In this document: one piece after another, positions 16,631 through 25,693 of the stretch
Layout: every line of letters begins with the position of its first letter
How positions within the stretch are numbered: position 1 is the first letter of the stretch
Source of the DNA: Filifactor villosus
GTDB lineage: Bacteria; Bacillota; Clostridia; Peptostreptococcales; Filifactoraceae
Length of the DNA: 64,000 nt
Assembly (NCBI RefSeq): GCF_042652965.1
Contig: NZ_JBHSHL010000050.1
Coordinates: 15,300-79,299, forward strand
Reading direction: 5' to 3'
The notes under the pieces: model-generated
The model's database searches: none
What the model was told of the DNA's origin: nothing
What the model saw: the letters and a program-made list of their open reading frames with translations, nothing else
Translations under genes and position numbers: made by a program

Positions 16631-18158
16631 TCAACTTCCCTCCTGCCATCAATATTCCGAGTTCCTTTGCCTCGGTATTCTTCGCATCTTTGATCCCGAC
16701 GATCCTACCGTCGTAGATGACGGCGATCCTGTCGGAAAGGTCCATGATCTCATCGAGTTCGAAGGACACCAACAAAATCGACTTATTGTTGTTCCTCTGC
16801 TCTACAAGGTATTTGTGAATAAATTCGATCGCTCCGACATCCAAGCCCCGCGTCGGTTGAGAGGCGATGAGTACATCAGGATCGTTTTCAATCTCTCGTG
16901 CCAAAATCACCTTCTGCTGGTTTCCTCCCGAAAGCGATGCCGCCTTTGCGGAAGGATCCGCCGGACGAATGTCATACTTCCCGATTAGAGCCGCACTATG
17001 CTCTTTGATCTTCTTAAAATTCAGGATCCCGCCCTTACTCATGGGCTCTTCCTTATAATTGCCCAGTATCATATTCTCGGAGATATCAAAGTCGAGGACC
17101 AAGCCCCTCTTCTGTCTGTCTTCGGGAATACAGCTCATCTTGTTGTCAATGATCTCCCTTACGCTCATCCGAGTAATGTCCTTGCCGTTTAGCGTGACCG
17201 TTCCGCTCTTGATCTTGCGAAGTCCCGTGATCGCTTCAACCAACTCCGACTGTCCGTTGCCGTCAACCCCTGCGATCCCCAGAATCTCGCCCCTTTTGAC
17301 CTCCAGGCTGAGACCCTTTAACGCCTCAATCCCACGGTTATCCTCCACAACCAGGTCCGAGATTGAGAGCACAGTCTCTCCCGCCCGTCTCTCTTGTTTT
17401 TCCACGGAGAACTGTACCTTTCTTCCTACCATTTTTTCCGCCAATACGGACTCATTCACCTCGTCAACCTTCACCTTATCGATAAACTCTCCGCGTCTGA
17501 TGATGGTGCAATAGTCCGCCATCTTCTTGATCTCCGCCAGCTTATGTGTAATGACGATGATCGACTTTCCCTGGGAAGTAAGGTTCTTCACGATCTTGAT
17601 AAATTCCTCGATCTCCTGAGGAGTAAGCACCGCTGTCGGCTCGTCAAAGATCAGGATATCCGCTCCCCGATACAGAGCCTTTAGCATCTCGACCCTCTGT
17701 TGCATTCCGACCGAGATGTCCTCAATCTTCGCATCCGGATCCACACTAAGCCCGTACATCTGTGAGAGCCTGACAACCTCCTCCCTCGCCTTCTTCATAT
17801 CCAAAAACATAGCTCCCTTGGTAAACTCGTTTCGGAGAACGATGTTCTCGGTCACCGTAAAAGGCTCGATGAGCATAAAATGTTGATGGACCATCCCGAT
17901 CCCGTTTTCGATGGCGATCTTGGGCGTCAGTTTTTGATAACTTTTGCCCGAAATGCACACCTCCCCCTCCGTGGGCGGAAACATCCCGTAGAGAATGTTC
18001 ATCAAGGTCGTCTTGCCTGCACCGTTCTCGCCCAAAAGAGCATGCACCTCTCCCTTATGTAGCTCAAAATTCACATTCTTGAGTACGGTGTTGCTCCCGA
18101 ACTGTTTGGTAATGTTCTTCATCTCAAGCAAGGTTTGGCTCAAATCCATGTTACTCAA
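16614..18158 (-). CDS. nupO: Nucleoside ABC transporter ATPase (NupO-like, tandem ATPase domains)
   Basis: 514 residues from TTG 18158, chosen because AAAGGAGGG lies 7 nt upstream; ATG 18149 is a close alternative, and a longer frame to 18326 crosses a repeat. Two ABC domains: the first has Walker A GENGAGKTT, signature ISVGMQQR and Walker B ILIFDEP. The second has a degenerate P-loop GVDGNGQSE, signature LSGGNQQK and Walker B-like VLIASQPTRGLD. This asymmetry is typical of RbsA/NupO-type ATPases. Energises uptake through NupPQ. First gene of the nupOPQ operon; its binding protein gene lies 2.2 kb upstream on the same strand. Confidence 0.92.
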   Translation of the reverse strand: MSNMDLSQTLLEMKNITKQFGSNTVLKNVNFELHKGEVHALLGENGAGKTTLMNILYGMFPPTEGEVCISGKSYQKLTPKIAIENGIGMVHQHFMLIEPFTVTENIVLRNEFTKGAMFLDMKKAREEVVRLSQMYGLSVDPDAKIEDISVGMQQRVEMLKALYRGADILIFDEPTAVLTPQEIEEFIKIVKNLTSQGKSIIVITHKLAEIKKMADYCTIIRRGEFIDKVKVDEVNESVLAEKMVGRKVQFSVEKQERRAGETVLSISDLVVEDNRGIEALKGLSLEVKRGEILGIAGVDGNGQSELVEAITGLRKIKSGTVTLNGKDITRMSVREIIDNKMSCIPEDRQKRGLVLDFDISENMILGNYKEEPMSKGGILNFKKIKEHSAALIGKYDIRPADPSAKAASLSGGNQQKVILAREIENDPDVLIASQPTRGLDVGAIEFIHKYLVEQRNNNKSILLVSFELDEIMDLSDRIAVIYDGRIVGIKDAKNTEAKELGILMAGGKLNEKEQ

Positions 18159-18293
18159 GTCTTTCCCTCCTTTGTAAGTAACCGTTGTAATCTCTGTATC
18201 TATCATTTTTGTATATCGTTGTCTACCGGTAATACCACAATCCGATCGAAGAGTCAAAATATACCTCTCTACAATGTAGCGAAAAATTATTCT

Positions 18294-18440
18294 AAGGGGA
18301 TGCCACACAATTCGAAAAATCAGCATAAAATCAATGTTATACGAAGGATGAATTTGTTAAAAACATTGATATGACAAACTTTTCTGTTTTAACAAGCCAA
18401 AAGAAAACTAAGAACTTGCCTTTGTGCAACACTTCCTTAA
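18294..18440. repeat. Family C repeat, near full length
   Basis: Ends AAGGGGATGCCACACAATTC and TTTGTGCAACACTTCCTTA; about 147 bp with complementary arms. Confidence 0.75.
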
Positions 18441-18604
18441 CATCTGCAGAGTACAAGTTATTGATATAAAAAGCTCAAATGGAGCATAGTATAAGCACAA
18501 AATCTTACCTTCTATTATAATCTATATTGCCGGATAATCCAATAAGCCTGTGAAATATTTGGAACAGGCAGACTTTTTTTATGTAGGATCCCTGTGTTGT
18601 AAAG

Positions 18605-18820
18605 GATGAAATACCGCACAAGGGCGAACTCCTTATTTTCCGGGAGTTTGTTCGGGAGTTTATAAAGGGCGAAAATTTGGGCAATACCGCATCATTCGAA
18701 CAATCATCATAAAATCAACTCCGCCCAAAAGATGAGGTTCTCGAAGATGTTGATTTGACGAGCTTTAGTATTTTATAAACGCGAAGGAAGAGCCTGAATT
18801 TGCCTTTATGAGGTATCTCC
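18605..18820. repeat. Family C repeats, two overlapping copies
   Basis: One terminus at GAAATACCGCACAAGGGCG (18609) and a second at GGGCAATACCGCATCATTCG (about 18682), ending TTATGAGGTATCTCC. Looks like one copy inserted in or fused to another. Confidence 0.6.
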
Positions 18821-18824
18821 TTTG

Positions 18825-18942
18825 TTATACTATTTTCGGTTTGAAATTTCGAGTATGAAATATCTATCATTGCAAAAAAACAATTTGAGGATGATATGCT
18901 TTAAAGTGTTCCACCTGTCAATTTTAACATATGATAGTATCA
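18825..18942 (+). repeat. Family B repeat
   Basis: TTATACTATTTTCGGTTTGA left end; CACCTGTCAATTTTAACATA right end, then TGATAGTAT. Confidence 0.75.
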
Positions 18943-18987
18943 TATCGATATCTCCAATGATTTCTCCCTCAAAAATCATCCTTATTC

Positions 18988-19017
18988 AAAAAGACAGCCC
19001 GATCATCGAGCTGTCTT
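18988..19017 (-). terminator. Terminator hairpin, duplicate of the one at 20291
   Basis: AAGACAGC / GCTGTCTT stem with an extra CGAT-C-ATCG inner stem. The stem and about 20 nt beside it are almost identical to the bmp terminator region at 20273-20320. On the minus strand it lies about 140 nt beyond the 19154 gene. Confidence 0.7.
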
Positions 19018-19153
19018 CTATCCCATCATCCATCTTAAACTTGCTGTTTGAGTGCTTTGAAATATATCATCCGCCAAGCAAGCTGCTTCTCGGTAGTCAT
19101 ATATCCTATATCCCTTTATTTCAAACGGAGAACTGCGTTTCCAACGTTGCTGT

Positions 19154-19813
19154 CTAAGACATCCAATTTAAAAATTTATATCCGTCAATAATCTCCACAG
19201 AAAGAGAGCCTACCATTTGACTAAAAGCAAATATATCCTCGTCCTCCTCGATCTCTTCCAGAGTAAAACCGGGCACTGTGATCTTTCCTCCAAAACAATT
19301 GATGTCCTTATCCAAAAAGTATTTAAAATAAGGATCCGATCTCATGGCTTCCACTTTTTCGGTAAGCTCAATGTCTTCCACACGCTTATCCGCTTTGTAC
19401 TTAAACTTGTCATAAACTATGCCCTTGCAATCATCCTTAAACTCTCTCAACGTGAAATGTTCCAACCATTTGTTGATATCTCCTCCTGCTCTCAATTCAA
19501 AAAAAGTGTTGATTATAAAGGGATCAACATCCGATACCTGACAAAACATACTCTCATCCGTCAGTTTTGAAAATGAGAATCTGTTAAAAACTTTTTTAAA
19601 CATATCGATTTCCCCGTCAACGTCAGAATCAATAAGACCGATCTTTGTCGTAAGTCTTTCTTCCGGAAAAAGACACGTCGGTTTTAATACAAAGAGATTG
19701 GCTAAGCATACCTGCACATTGATGCGGTTTCTAATAATGTCTTGGATTTCTTCCTTACCGACTGCTTCTTTTCCATAGCCTCTAAAAAACTTTAGGATCT
19801 TTGCTGTTTTCAT
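19154..19813 (-). CDS. Hypothetical protein, 219 aa
   Basis: I do not recognise this protein. It is soluble, charged and mildly acidic with many Phe and Lys; no signal peptide, membrane segment or known catalytic motif is visible. A run FTLEEIEEDEDIFAFSQMV near the C-terminus is strongly acidic. AAGGAGGAGGA precedes ATG 19813, so it is well set for translation. It is more AT-rich than the nup genes on both sides and sits between two copies of the same terminator, which suggests later insertion between bmp and nupO. Size and style would fit an immunity or accessory protein, but this is not evidence. Confidence 0.75.
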   Translation of the reverse strand: MKTAKILKFFRGYGKEAVGKEEIQDIIRNRINVQVCLANLFVLKPTCLFPEERLTTKIGLIDSDVDGEIDMFKKVFNRFSFSKLTDESMFCQVSDVDPFIINTFFELRAGGDINKWLEHFTLREFKDDCKGIVYDKFKYKADKRVEDIELTEKVEAMRSDPYFKYFLDKDINCFGGKITVPGFTLEEIEEDEDIFAFSQMVGSLSVEIIDGYKFLNWMS

Positions 19814-20045
19814 TCCTCCTCCTTGCTAAAACAAGCGGACTTGAGCAACCACATTGAACCGATTCCGACCAAGTTCCAAATTCAGTATAAACTTAAAGTC
19901 TCAACAACAGTTCAGTATAAGCGATTGATATGTTGAACGGAAAATAGTATGACTTACAACCATATTCTTTTAAGCCGGAATATCTTGTAGTAATTGCATT
20001 ATATCAAAAACAGAAGCAGATTTCTATTTTTGTTGGCAAGTCTTG

Positions 20046-20143
20046 TAATACTATTATCCATTAAAATTGTCCGGTCGTGAAATTTGAATTCTACGATTAC
20101 TCAAAACATTTCCGGTAAATATATATTCTGTTTACCTGACATG
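20046..20143 (-). repeat. Family B repeat, diverged
   Basis: TAATACTATTATCCATTAAA start; the other end merges with the adjacent family A copy. Confidence 0.5.
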
Positions 20144-20260
20144 TTATACTATTACTCCATAAAAGTATGGTTATACCCGTTTTGCAACCACAAATCTTCG
20201 TTTCCTGTTTCATGGAGTATAAATCCGTGTTATCCATAATTCAAATGATGCATAGTATAA
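20144..20260 (+). repeat. Family A repeat
   Basis: TTATACTATTACTCCATAAA left end, TATCCATAATTCAAATGATG right end followed by CATAGTATA. Confidence 0.7.
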
Positions 20261-20290
20261 TAACAAAGATCTAAAAAATCGCCCTTATTC

Positions 20291-20322
20291 AAAAAGACAG
20301 CCCGATCATCGAGCTGTCTTTT
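20291..20322 (-). terminator. Terminator of the BMP lipoprotein gene
   Basis: Minus-strand hairpin of AAGACAGC / GCTGTCTT type followed by TTTTTG, starting about 20 nt after the stop codon. Confidence 0.85.
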
Positions 20323-20340
20323 CCCTGTATTATAGATCTT

Positions 20341-21450
20341 TTATTTCAGTGCCTCTACAAATGCTTTGAAGCCCGCTTCGTCAACGGGAACCGTGATGGA
20401 TCCGTCCACTACTTTTTGCTTAAGCATTTCGGTCGCTTCTTTTACGTCGTCGGTCACCAATCCGTTTTGTGCAAAAGCAATGTCTACCGCCGAATCGGAA
20501 AGTCCGTATACCAAGGTCGTTCCTCCGTCAAACTTGTCGTTTTCGATCAGATCTTTGGATACCAATTGGATGGCTTGTCCCACCCCTTTGATGGTGGATA
20601 CCAACATATGCTCGGGTGCAAGGTAACTTTGGTCACGGTCGACACCGATAACCCATTTGTTCGCTTCTTTCGCCGCTTCGATAACTCCGTCTCCGGTTCC
20701 TCCCGCCGCGTGGAAGACAATGTCCGCTCCTTGTTGATACATCGTGGTTGCAATAGCTTTTCCTTTTGCAGGATCTCCGAAAGCTTCCGCATACTGTGCG
20801 TTTACTTCGATCTCCTTGCCCAACTCTTTCGCCGCCATAGCAACTCCCGCCTTGAAGCCGTATTCAAAGTTTGCGATCGCCTGACTGGTCACGCCTCCTA
20901 CGAAACCGACCTTGCCGGTCTGTGTCATTCTTCCCGCAACATAGCCTACGAGGAAGGAGTTTTCCTGGTCTTTGAACAAAATACCTACTACGTTCTCAGG
21001 AGTCTCATCTCCATAGGAATAGTCGATGATCCCGTACTTCTGATCCGGATTTTCTTCCGCTGCCGCCTTGAGGATGTCTCCGAACTTAAATCCGATCCCC
21101 CAGATAAGAGCGTTTCCTCCGTCAAGGGCGGTCTCCAAGTTGGGAATATAGTCCGAATCCTGTTTGGACTCTTGGAAGCTGATCTTTACCTTTTCCGATC
21201 CCAATTCTTCTTCCAAGGCCTTCAACCCTTCATAAGCGGATTGGTTAAAGGATTGGTCATTGACCCCTCCCGTGTCGGTGATCATGGTAACACCCAATGC
21301 TTCACCTGCAACTTCCTGAGTCTGTGCCGGTTCTTCTCCCGCAGGTTGCTCCCCTGCCGGTTGTTCCGTCTTAGCTCCGCAGGCTGCAAGACCGAGCGAC
21401 ATCGTCAAAGCCAAGGCTGTGACCATAAACTTCTTTGCATATCTTTTCAT
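20341..21450 (-). CDS. BMP-family nucleoside-binding lipoprotein
   Basis: 369 residues. Lipoprotein signal with lipobox SLGLAAC (Cys near 24) followed by a Gln/Glu/Pro-rich linker. The mature part is a periplasmic-binding-protein fold of the Bmp/PnrA family. It has MITDTGGVNDQSFNQSAYEG (about 56-75), GIGFKFGD, GFVGGVTSQAI and a VIGVDRDQSYLAP segment, matching purine nucleoside receptors such as PnrA/NupN. The Asp and Phe residues of the first motif are the usual nucleoside-stacking and ribose contacts. It should deliver nucleosides to NupOPQ encoded downstream on the same strand. Own promoter and terminator. Confidence 0.92.
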   Translation of the reverse strand: MKRYAKKFMVTALALTMSLGLAACGAKTEQPAGEQPAGEEPAQTQEVAGEALGVTMITDTGGVNDQSFNQSAYEGLKALEEELGSEKVKISFQESKQDSDYIPNLETALDGGNALIWGIGFKFGDILKAAAEENPDQKYGIIDYSYGDETPENVVGILFKDQENSFLVGYVAGRMTQTGKVGFVGGVTSQAIANFEYGFKAGVAMAAKELGKEIEVNAQYAEAFGDPAKGKAIATTMYQQGADIVFHAAGGTGDGVIEAAKEANKWVIGVDRDQSYLAPEHMLVSTIKGVGQAIQLVSKDLIENDKFDGGTTLVYGLSDSAVDIAFAQNGLVTDDVKEATEMLKQKVVDGSITVPVDEAGFKAFVEALK

Positions 21451-21592
21451 TTGATTCCCTCCAAAAAATTAGATTTTCAAACAAAACCTTTCCGAACACG
21501 ATTTTACAACAAATTTGCCATAAAGTCCAGTATATTTGTAAAGCCTAAGGAAGCACCGAACCCTCTTTTTTATAGTTACCCTTTTTTGCCAA

Positions 21593-21628
21593 GAAAAAAA
21601 CAATCCAAGGGGGTAGGATTGTTTTTTT
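21593..21628 (-). terminator. Terminator-like hairpin in the bmp leader (possible attenuator)
   Basis: ACAATCC / GGATTGT stem extended by seven A:T pairs on each side, loop of 9. On the minus strand it ends in seven T. It lies between the bmp promoter (21709-21737) and the bmp start, so read-through would be needed for expression. It could alternatively end transcripts from the opposite strand. An inverted repeat TAGTTAA/TTAACTA just upstream (about 21638-21660) could be part of a switch. Confidence 0.55.
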
Positions 21629-21675
21629 AAAGGGGGTAGTTAAAAAATTTACTTAACTATTATTTATGGGATTTT

Positions 21676-21700
21676 AAAATGATTAACTGATAATCATTTT
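21676..21700. promoter_or_regulatory. Perfect 10-bp inverted repeat downstream of bmp promoter (operator)
   Basis: AAAATGATTA and TAATCATTTT separated by ACTGA. It begins a few bases after the expected start site (about 21702, minus strand). TGATAAT is one half of a Fur-type 7-1-7 site and the other half matches only partly, so Fur/PerR binding is possible but not secure. Confidence 0.55.
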
Positions 21701-21708
21701 CTGTTATT

Positions 21709-21737
21709 AGTATATATCATTTATTTCTGTTTGTAAA
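21709..21737 (-). promoter_or_regulatory. Promoter of the BMP lipoprotein gene
   Basis: On the minus strand TTTACA (21732-21737), 17-bp spacer, TATACT (21709-21714). Leader of about 250 nt before the start codon. Confidence 0.65.
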
Positions 21738-21912
21738 TAGTTTTTTTAAATTTTTTTATGTTTTTTTCAATTCTGTTCCCCGTTTGAATTTTACCTCCGC
21801 CCAAGGTTGTGATCCGGTAGAGTTCAAGTGTTTCAAAAGTTTGTATCGCTTCTGTGGATGCTGTGATGTCGATCACAAAGCATACACCCCCTCTTTGTTC
21901 ATCAAGAATACT

Positions 21913-22791
21913 CTATTTTTCAAGGATATTTCCCTCTTTTTTCACTTCCTTCGCCAGGTGGACCACCCTCTGCGGATAGGGAAATTCGATCTGATTTTTA
22001 TCGAACCCCTCTTTGATCTTGCCCATCAACCGAAAGTACACCGGCCAATAGTCCTCTCCTCTTATCCAAGGCATACAGCAAAGAGTAATCCCACTTTCAT
22101 CAAAGGAAGATATTCCGATAACGGCTTCGGGTATCTCCAGTATCGCTTCCTCTTTGTTCAAAATCTCTTTCAAAACCGAGATTGCCTTGGTATAGTCGCT
22201 GTTATAGCTTATCTGTATCTTGAGATCCACCCTTCTCTCCGGAGATTCCGTGTAATTGATCACTCTATTCTTACTAATCTCGGCATTGGGAATGATGACC
22301 TTACAACCGTCCACCCTCGTAAGGATGGTATGCATGATCTGGATCTCACTTACAACACCTGCTCTCTTGCCTTCTTCCTCAATGGTATCGCCCACACGAA
22401 AGGGGCGAAAGAAGAGGATGATCAGCCCCGCGGCCACATTGGACAAGGTGTCCTTGAGGGCAAGGCCAACTCCTACTCCGACAGCTCCCATCACCGCGAC
22501 AAAGGACGTCATGGGTACTCCCAGCTTTCCAAGCACGGTACTCAAGGTCAGGGCAATGATAACGATGTACACCGTTTGGGATATCATTCCCGCAGCCGAG
22601 GTGTTAAACCTCTGATGCGAGAGGATTTTTTTGATCATACGACGTACCAAAGTAGCAAGCATTATTCCCACTACAAGGATAACAACTCCCCCAACGATAC
22701 TCCAACCGTAACGGTCCAAAAAACTCTGAAAGGCCGAAACCGCCTTCACTCCTTCTTCCACTGTTTGTTCCAATTCTGCTATCGGTTCCAA
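21913..22791 (-). CDS. Small-conductance mechanosensitive channel, MscS family
   Basis: 292 residues from TTG 22791, preferred because AAGGAGGAGG lies upstream inside the longer frame that begins at 22869. An N-terminal helix, about three membrane segments (VVILVVGIMLATLV; YIVIIALTLSTVL; SFVAVMGAVGVGVGLAL) and the Gly/Ala-packed pore helix GAVGVGVGLALKDTLSNVAAG typify MscS. The beta domain follows (FRPFRVGDTIE) and the mixed alpha/beta vestibule has VDLKIQISYNSD. Opens under hypo-osmotic membrane tension to release solutes. Single gene downstream of a family C repeat. Confidence 0.92.
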   Translation of the reverse strand: MEPIAELEQTVEEGVKAVSAFQSFLDRYGWSIVGGVVILVVGIMLATLVRRMIKKILSHQRFNTSAAGMISQTVYIVIIALTLSTVLGKLGVPMTSFVAVMGAVGVGVGLALKDTLSNVAAGLIILFFRPFRVGDTIEEEGKRAGVVSEIQIMHTILTRVDGCKVIIPNAEISKNRVINYTESPERRVDLKIQISYNSDYTKAISVLKEILNKEEAILEIPEAVIGISSFDESGITLCCMPWIRGEDYWPVYFRLMGKIKEGFDKNQIEFPYPQRVVHLAKEVKKEGNILEK

Positions 22792-22847
22792 TGTCAGCTT
22801 CCTCCTCCTTAATTCCCTTCTTGCATAAGTTTCCCTTATTCGATCCA

Positions 22848-22980
22848 AGGAAACACCGCACCGAAGCAAATCTCCGATTTTTGTTTAAGTTTATCCAAAG
22901 TTTCTCAAATCAACATTTTCAACGATCTTATCCTTCATACAAAATCGATCTTATACCGATTTTTCGAATCGTGCAGCAGT
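22848..22980. repeat. Family C repeat
   Basis: AAGGAAACACCGCACCGAAG left end; right end GATTTTTCGAATCGTGCAGC. Immediately beside it, a 21-nt near repeat (about 22983-23003 and 23040-23061, core GACGACAATACATTATGA-like). Confidence 0.65.
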
Positions 22981-23079
22981 TCATTGATAACGACAACACA
23001 TTATCATCGTAGATCCTGTCTTACGATCGAACAATGTTTCCTGATGACGACAATACATTATGAATACTGCACAAAGTTT

Positions 23080-23150
23080 CCTTATACCCTTCTCCGATAG
23101 AAGTGCGGTCATATCCGCATTCACAAGCACAAAAATTTATTTTATCACCC
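23080..23150 (+). repeat. Family A repeat, left half only
   Basis: TATACCCTTCTCCGATAGAA left end continuing to a TTTATTTTATCACC middle; right half missing. Confidence 0.5.
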
Positions 23151-23319
23151 CCGGAATAAGAGGAGTGGAGATCAATCACTCAAGTGAATCATTCATGTTC
23201 ACAGAACAAAGGATAACTCCCCTTGATCGCAATTCGTCAAAATCAAAAGAGTTATCCTTCTATCTTCCCCTAGAATGTATAAGAATGTTTGCAGATGTAG
23301 TAAAGAAGTCTCCTCCTTC

Positions 23320-23604
23320 TTAGTCCTGCATATCGTCCTCGTCACCGAAGAGCTCAAAGAACAAAGTCTCGACCCTGCTCATCTCATCCATATCTTCAAT
23401 GGAATCGAGCTCGATCCCCTCCTCGGTTTCTTCATAGCGATAGAGGTAGAGATCGCTCGTCCCGCCCGGAACCATTGCAATATATTCGTATTCATCCAAC
23501 TCGAAGATACCTATCACACTGCACTCCAACTCTTCTCCTTCATCGGTTACAATGTGGATCTTGACATCCTCGTCTTCGGGCACAAATCCCTTTGTTTCAT
23601 CCAT
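23320..23604 (-). CDS. DUF1292 family protein
   Basis: 94 residues from ATG 23604, with GAGGGATATGG just upstream; the longer frame to 23712 is unlikely. Strongly acidic. The pattern VTDEGEELECSVIGIFELD, then YIAMVPG and a C-terminal FFELFGD is that of DUF1292 proteins. In many Firmicutes these small cytosolic proteins sit near ruvX/holliday-junction resolvase and ureB-like genes. Here it stands alone, convergent with nothing. Function unknown. Confidence 0.8.
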   Translation of the reverse strand: MDETKGFVPEDEDVKIHIVTDEGEELECSVIGIFELDEYEYIAMVPGGTSDLYLYRYEETEEGIELDSIEDMDEMSRVETLFFELFGDEDDMQD

Positions 23605-23966
23605 CCATATCCCTCTTTCCTCAATGATAGTAGGCTCTCTTGTCAAGCCGGATCCGAAGACCCTTGCACAGACACTTCTTCCGACAAGACCACGTCCGGT
23701 CCGAAGGTTCATCCTCCGATCTCAAAAGCTCCCGACTGACAAACGATATCTCCAAGATATAAAAACTTTTTCTCCTGCTATTGTACCATCTTTTGCTTCA
23801 AATTTATACCGCTTATTCCTACAAAAATAAGGGAAACTTCTATCGCAGAAAACATCGAAGGAGATGTACTCCCGTCGTTTCAAAACTGCGTGTTTTTCCC
23901 AATTCTTACAAACCGGGACCGCAGATGCGAAACAAAGGTCGCTTCTTTTCTGCACAACGTCCTTCC
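23605..23966. other. Intergenic region, nothing recognised
   Basis: About 360 bp upstream of the DUF1292 gene. No repeat of the three families, no RNA gene and no translated frame with a plausible start was found. Confidence 0.5.
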
Positions 23967-24111
23967 CAAGAAAATACCGCACAAAGGCAAACTTCGAAGT
24001 TCCTTTCGATGTTATAAAATGTGAATGTTTGTTATATCAGAGTTTTCAATAATTTTACACTTGGTATACCATTGATTCTATGCCTTTTTTTCGAATTATA
24101 CGGTATCTTTC
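23967..24111. repeat. Family C repeat, full length
   Basis: AAATACCGCACAAAGGCAAA left end, TCGAATTATACGGTATCTTT right end; about 145 bp; one of the best preserved copies. Confidence 0.8.
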
Positions 24112-24190
24112 CAAGCTTTTTAATTTTTTCTTATTCCCTCTTGATTTTAGGGTATAATGATAACATATACAGAAGAAAGGGTGATATACT

Positions 24191-24922
24191 ATGCAAAAAC
24201 AAAAGGTTGCTTTTTTCGATATTGACGGTACGATCTACCGTGACAATTTGATGGTAGAGCATTTCAGGACTTTGGTGGACTTCGATCTGATTGAACACGA
24301 GAGCAATGCAAAAAAGACCTACCAAGACTGGTTTAAACGCCAGGGAGACTATGAGGATTATATGAATGCAGTCGTAAAGGCCTATGTCGAATCCCTGGGT
24401 ACATTGACTAAAACCGATGTGGATTTTACCGCCAAGTTCGTTATCAAACGCAAGGCGGACAGGGTCTATCGCTTTACCCGCTCCATGATCCAGCACCATC
24501 ATGACTTGGGTCATCTGGTCATCTTTATCTCAGGCAGTCCCGACTTCCTGGTCGGAAAAATGGCAAAAAAATACAATGCCGATGACTTCGAGGCCAGCAC
24601 CTATGTGTATAAGAACGGTTGCTTCACAGGCGAGATCATACCGATGTGGGATTCTCCAAGCAAGGATAAGGCGATCGACCGCTTCGTCGAAAAGTACAAC
24701 ATCGACTTGGAAAACAGTTATTCTTACGGAGATACCAACGGCGACTTCGCCATGCTCAAGAGAGTCGGACATCCGGTCGCCATCAATCCCGCCAAGGAGT
24801 TTCTCGAGAGGATCCAAGCCGATGAAGAACTGTCCGAGAGGACTCGTATCGTCGTAGAGAGAAAGGACACCATCTACACCTTCTCGCCCAAGGACGCTGT
24901 GCTGATCGATACCGATTATTAG
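24191..24922 (+). CDS. HAD-superfamily hydrolase, subfamily IB (SerB-like)
   Basis: 243 residues. Motif I FFDIDGTIYRD (Asp nucleophile and acid/base Asp near residues 10 and 12), motif II FISGSPDF with Ser, motif III Lys in DSPSKDKA, and motif IV YSYGDTNGDFAML. This order and the all-helical cap between motifs I and II match the phosphoserine-phosphatase-like IB group, which dephosphorylates small metabolites. The substrate is unknown. AGAAAGGGTG precedes ATG 24191, and a TATAAT box lies at about 24153-24158. A family C repeat follows directly after the stop. Confidence 0.88.
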   Translation: MQKQKVAFFDIDGTIYRDNLMVEHFRTLVDFDLIEHESNAKKTYQDWFKRQGDYEDYMNAVVKAYVESLGTLTKTDVDFTAKFVIKRKADRVYRFTRSMIQHHHDLGHLVIFISGSPDFLVGKMAKKYNADDFEASTYVYKNGCFTGEIIPMWDSPSKDKAIDRFVEKYNIDLENSYSYGDTNGDFAMLKRVGHPVAINPAKEFLERIQADEELSERTRIVVERKDTIYTFSPKDAVLIDTDY

Positions 24923-25065
24923 GGCAATACCGCACAAATATGAAGGCTTGATTTTTCTATGAATTTGCAAGAAAGTAAGTCTTGTCAAATCAATGCTTTC
25001 AAGAAATCCGGTATTCCTATACAGTGATTTTTACAATGAGTTTTTGTGCGGTGTCTCCTTGGAGA
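24922..25065. repeat. Family C repeat, full length
   Basis: AGGGCAATACCGCACAAATA left end starting at the HAD stop codon, TTTTGTGCGGTGTCTCC right end. Could double as a 3' hairpin for the HAD transcript. Confidence 0.8.
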
Positions 25066-25174
25066 TCTGTCGCTTAACAAAAAAAGATCGCAGTCGTTTT
25101 TTTGTAAAAAACAAAGTTCTTCAAGACGTTTTTATGCGTTATTTCGTATGCAGATGAAGAAAAGGAGGTTCGTG

Positions 25175-25693
25175 ATGGGCACTATAGACAGGAAGTTTGC
25201 TATTATGATGCTTGTTTTGTTGGCGGTGATTTTATTTGCGGTCGTCGGTACGGAGTACCGGCTGAAAAACGCACCTCCAAAGCAGGAAGACAGCTTTCGT
25301 GAAGAGGTCTCTCAGGAAGACTCCGCTTTTCGCACCGAGATCGAGACCTTCCTCGAGGGCGAGTTCATTCGAGTCTTCTCGCCTTATTATGAAGTTCTGG
25401 GTTTTGAGATCGAAGACTTTAAAGAAGAGGACGGCAAAGCTTCCTTCGTATACAAGTTTCACTACAAAAACTACGACAAGGATCCCGATACGGTAGGCTA
25501 TATCAAGCAGGCCAAAGAAGAAAACTCCCCTCACTACGAAACTCTGAAGAGGGAGTACCTCGAGCCCAAGGAGATGTCCCTGAACTTAGAGGCCGAAAAG
25601 AAAGACGGCGAGATCTTGCTCTACATCGACGAAAAAATCATCGGTACGGGAGAACGCGCTCCTTTTGAGGTCAACGACCTCGTATCGAAGTAA
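25175..25693 (+). CDS. Membrane-anchored hypothetical protein, 172 aa
   Basis: Start at ATG 25175, six nt after AAAAGGAGG; the longer frame from 25046 crosses the family C repeat. One N-terminal membrane segment (IMMLVLLAVILFAVVG, about 10-25), then an acidic extracytoplasmic domain. This has an alternating pattern (FSPYYEVLGFEIEDFKEE, FVYKFHYKNYDKDPDTV) like small NTF2/DUF4878-type folds, though the family is not certain. No lipobox Cys. Monocistronic, followed by a family A repeat and a terminator at 25861. Confidence 0.75.
   Translation: MGTIDRKFAIMMLVLLAVILFAVVGTEYRLKNAPPKQEDSFREEVSQEDSAFRTEIETFLEGEFIRVFSPYYEVLGFEIEDFKEEDGKASFVYKFHYKNYDKDPDTVGYIKQAKEENSPHYETLKREYLEPKEMSLNLEAEKKDGEILLYIDEKIIGTGERAPFEVNDLVSK

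Noticed and set aside
20416..21630. 404-aa plus-strand frame over the BMP gene
   Set aside because: Antisense to a well-supported lipoprotein with lipobox and family motifs; no ribosome binding site and Cys/Arg-rich product.
21784..22812. 342-aa plus-strand frame opposite MscS
   Set aside because: His/Ser-rich antisense shadow; the minus strand has clear MscS pore and beta-domain motifs.
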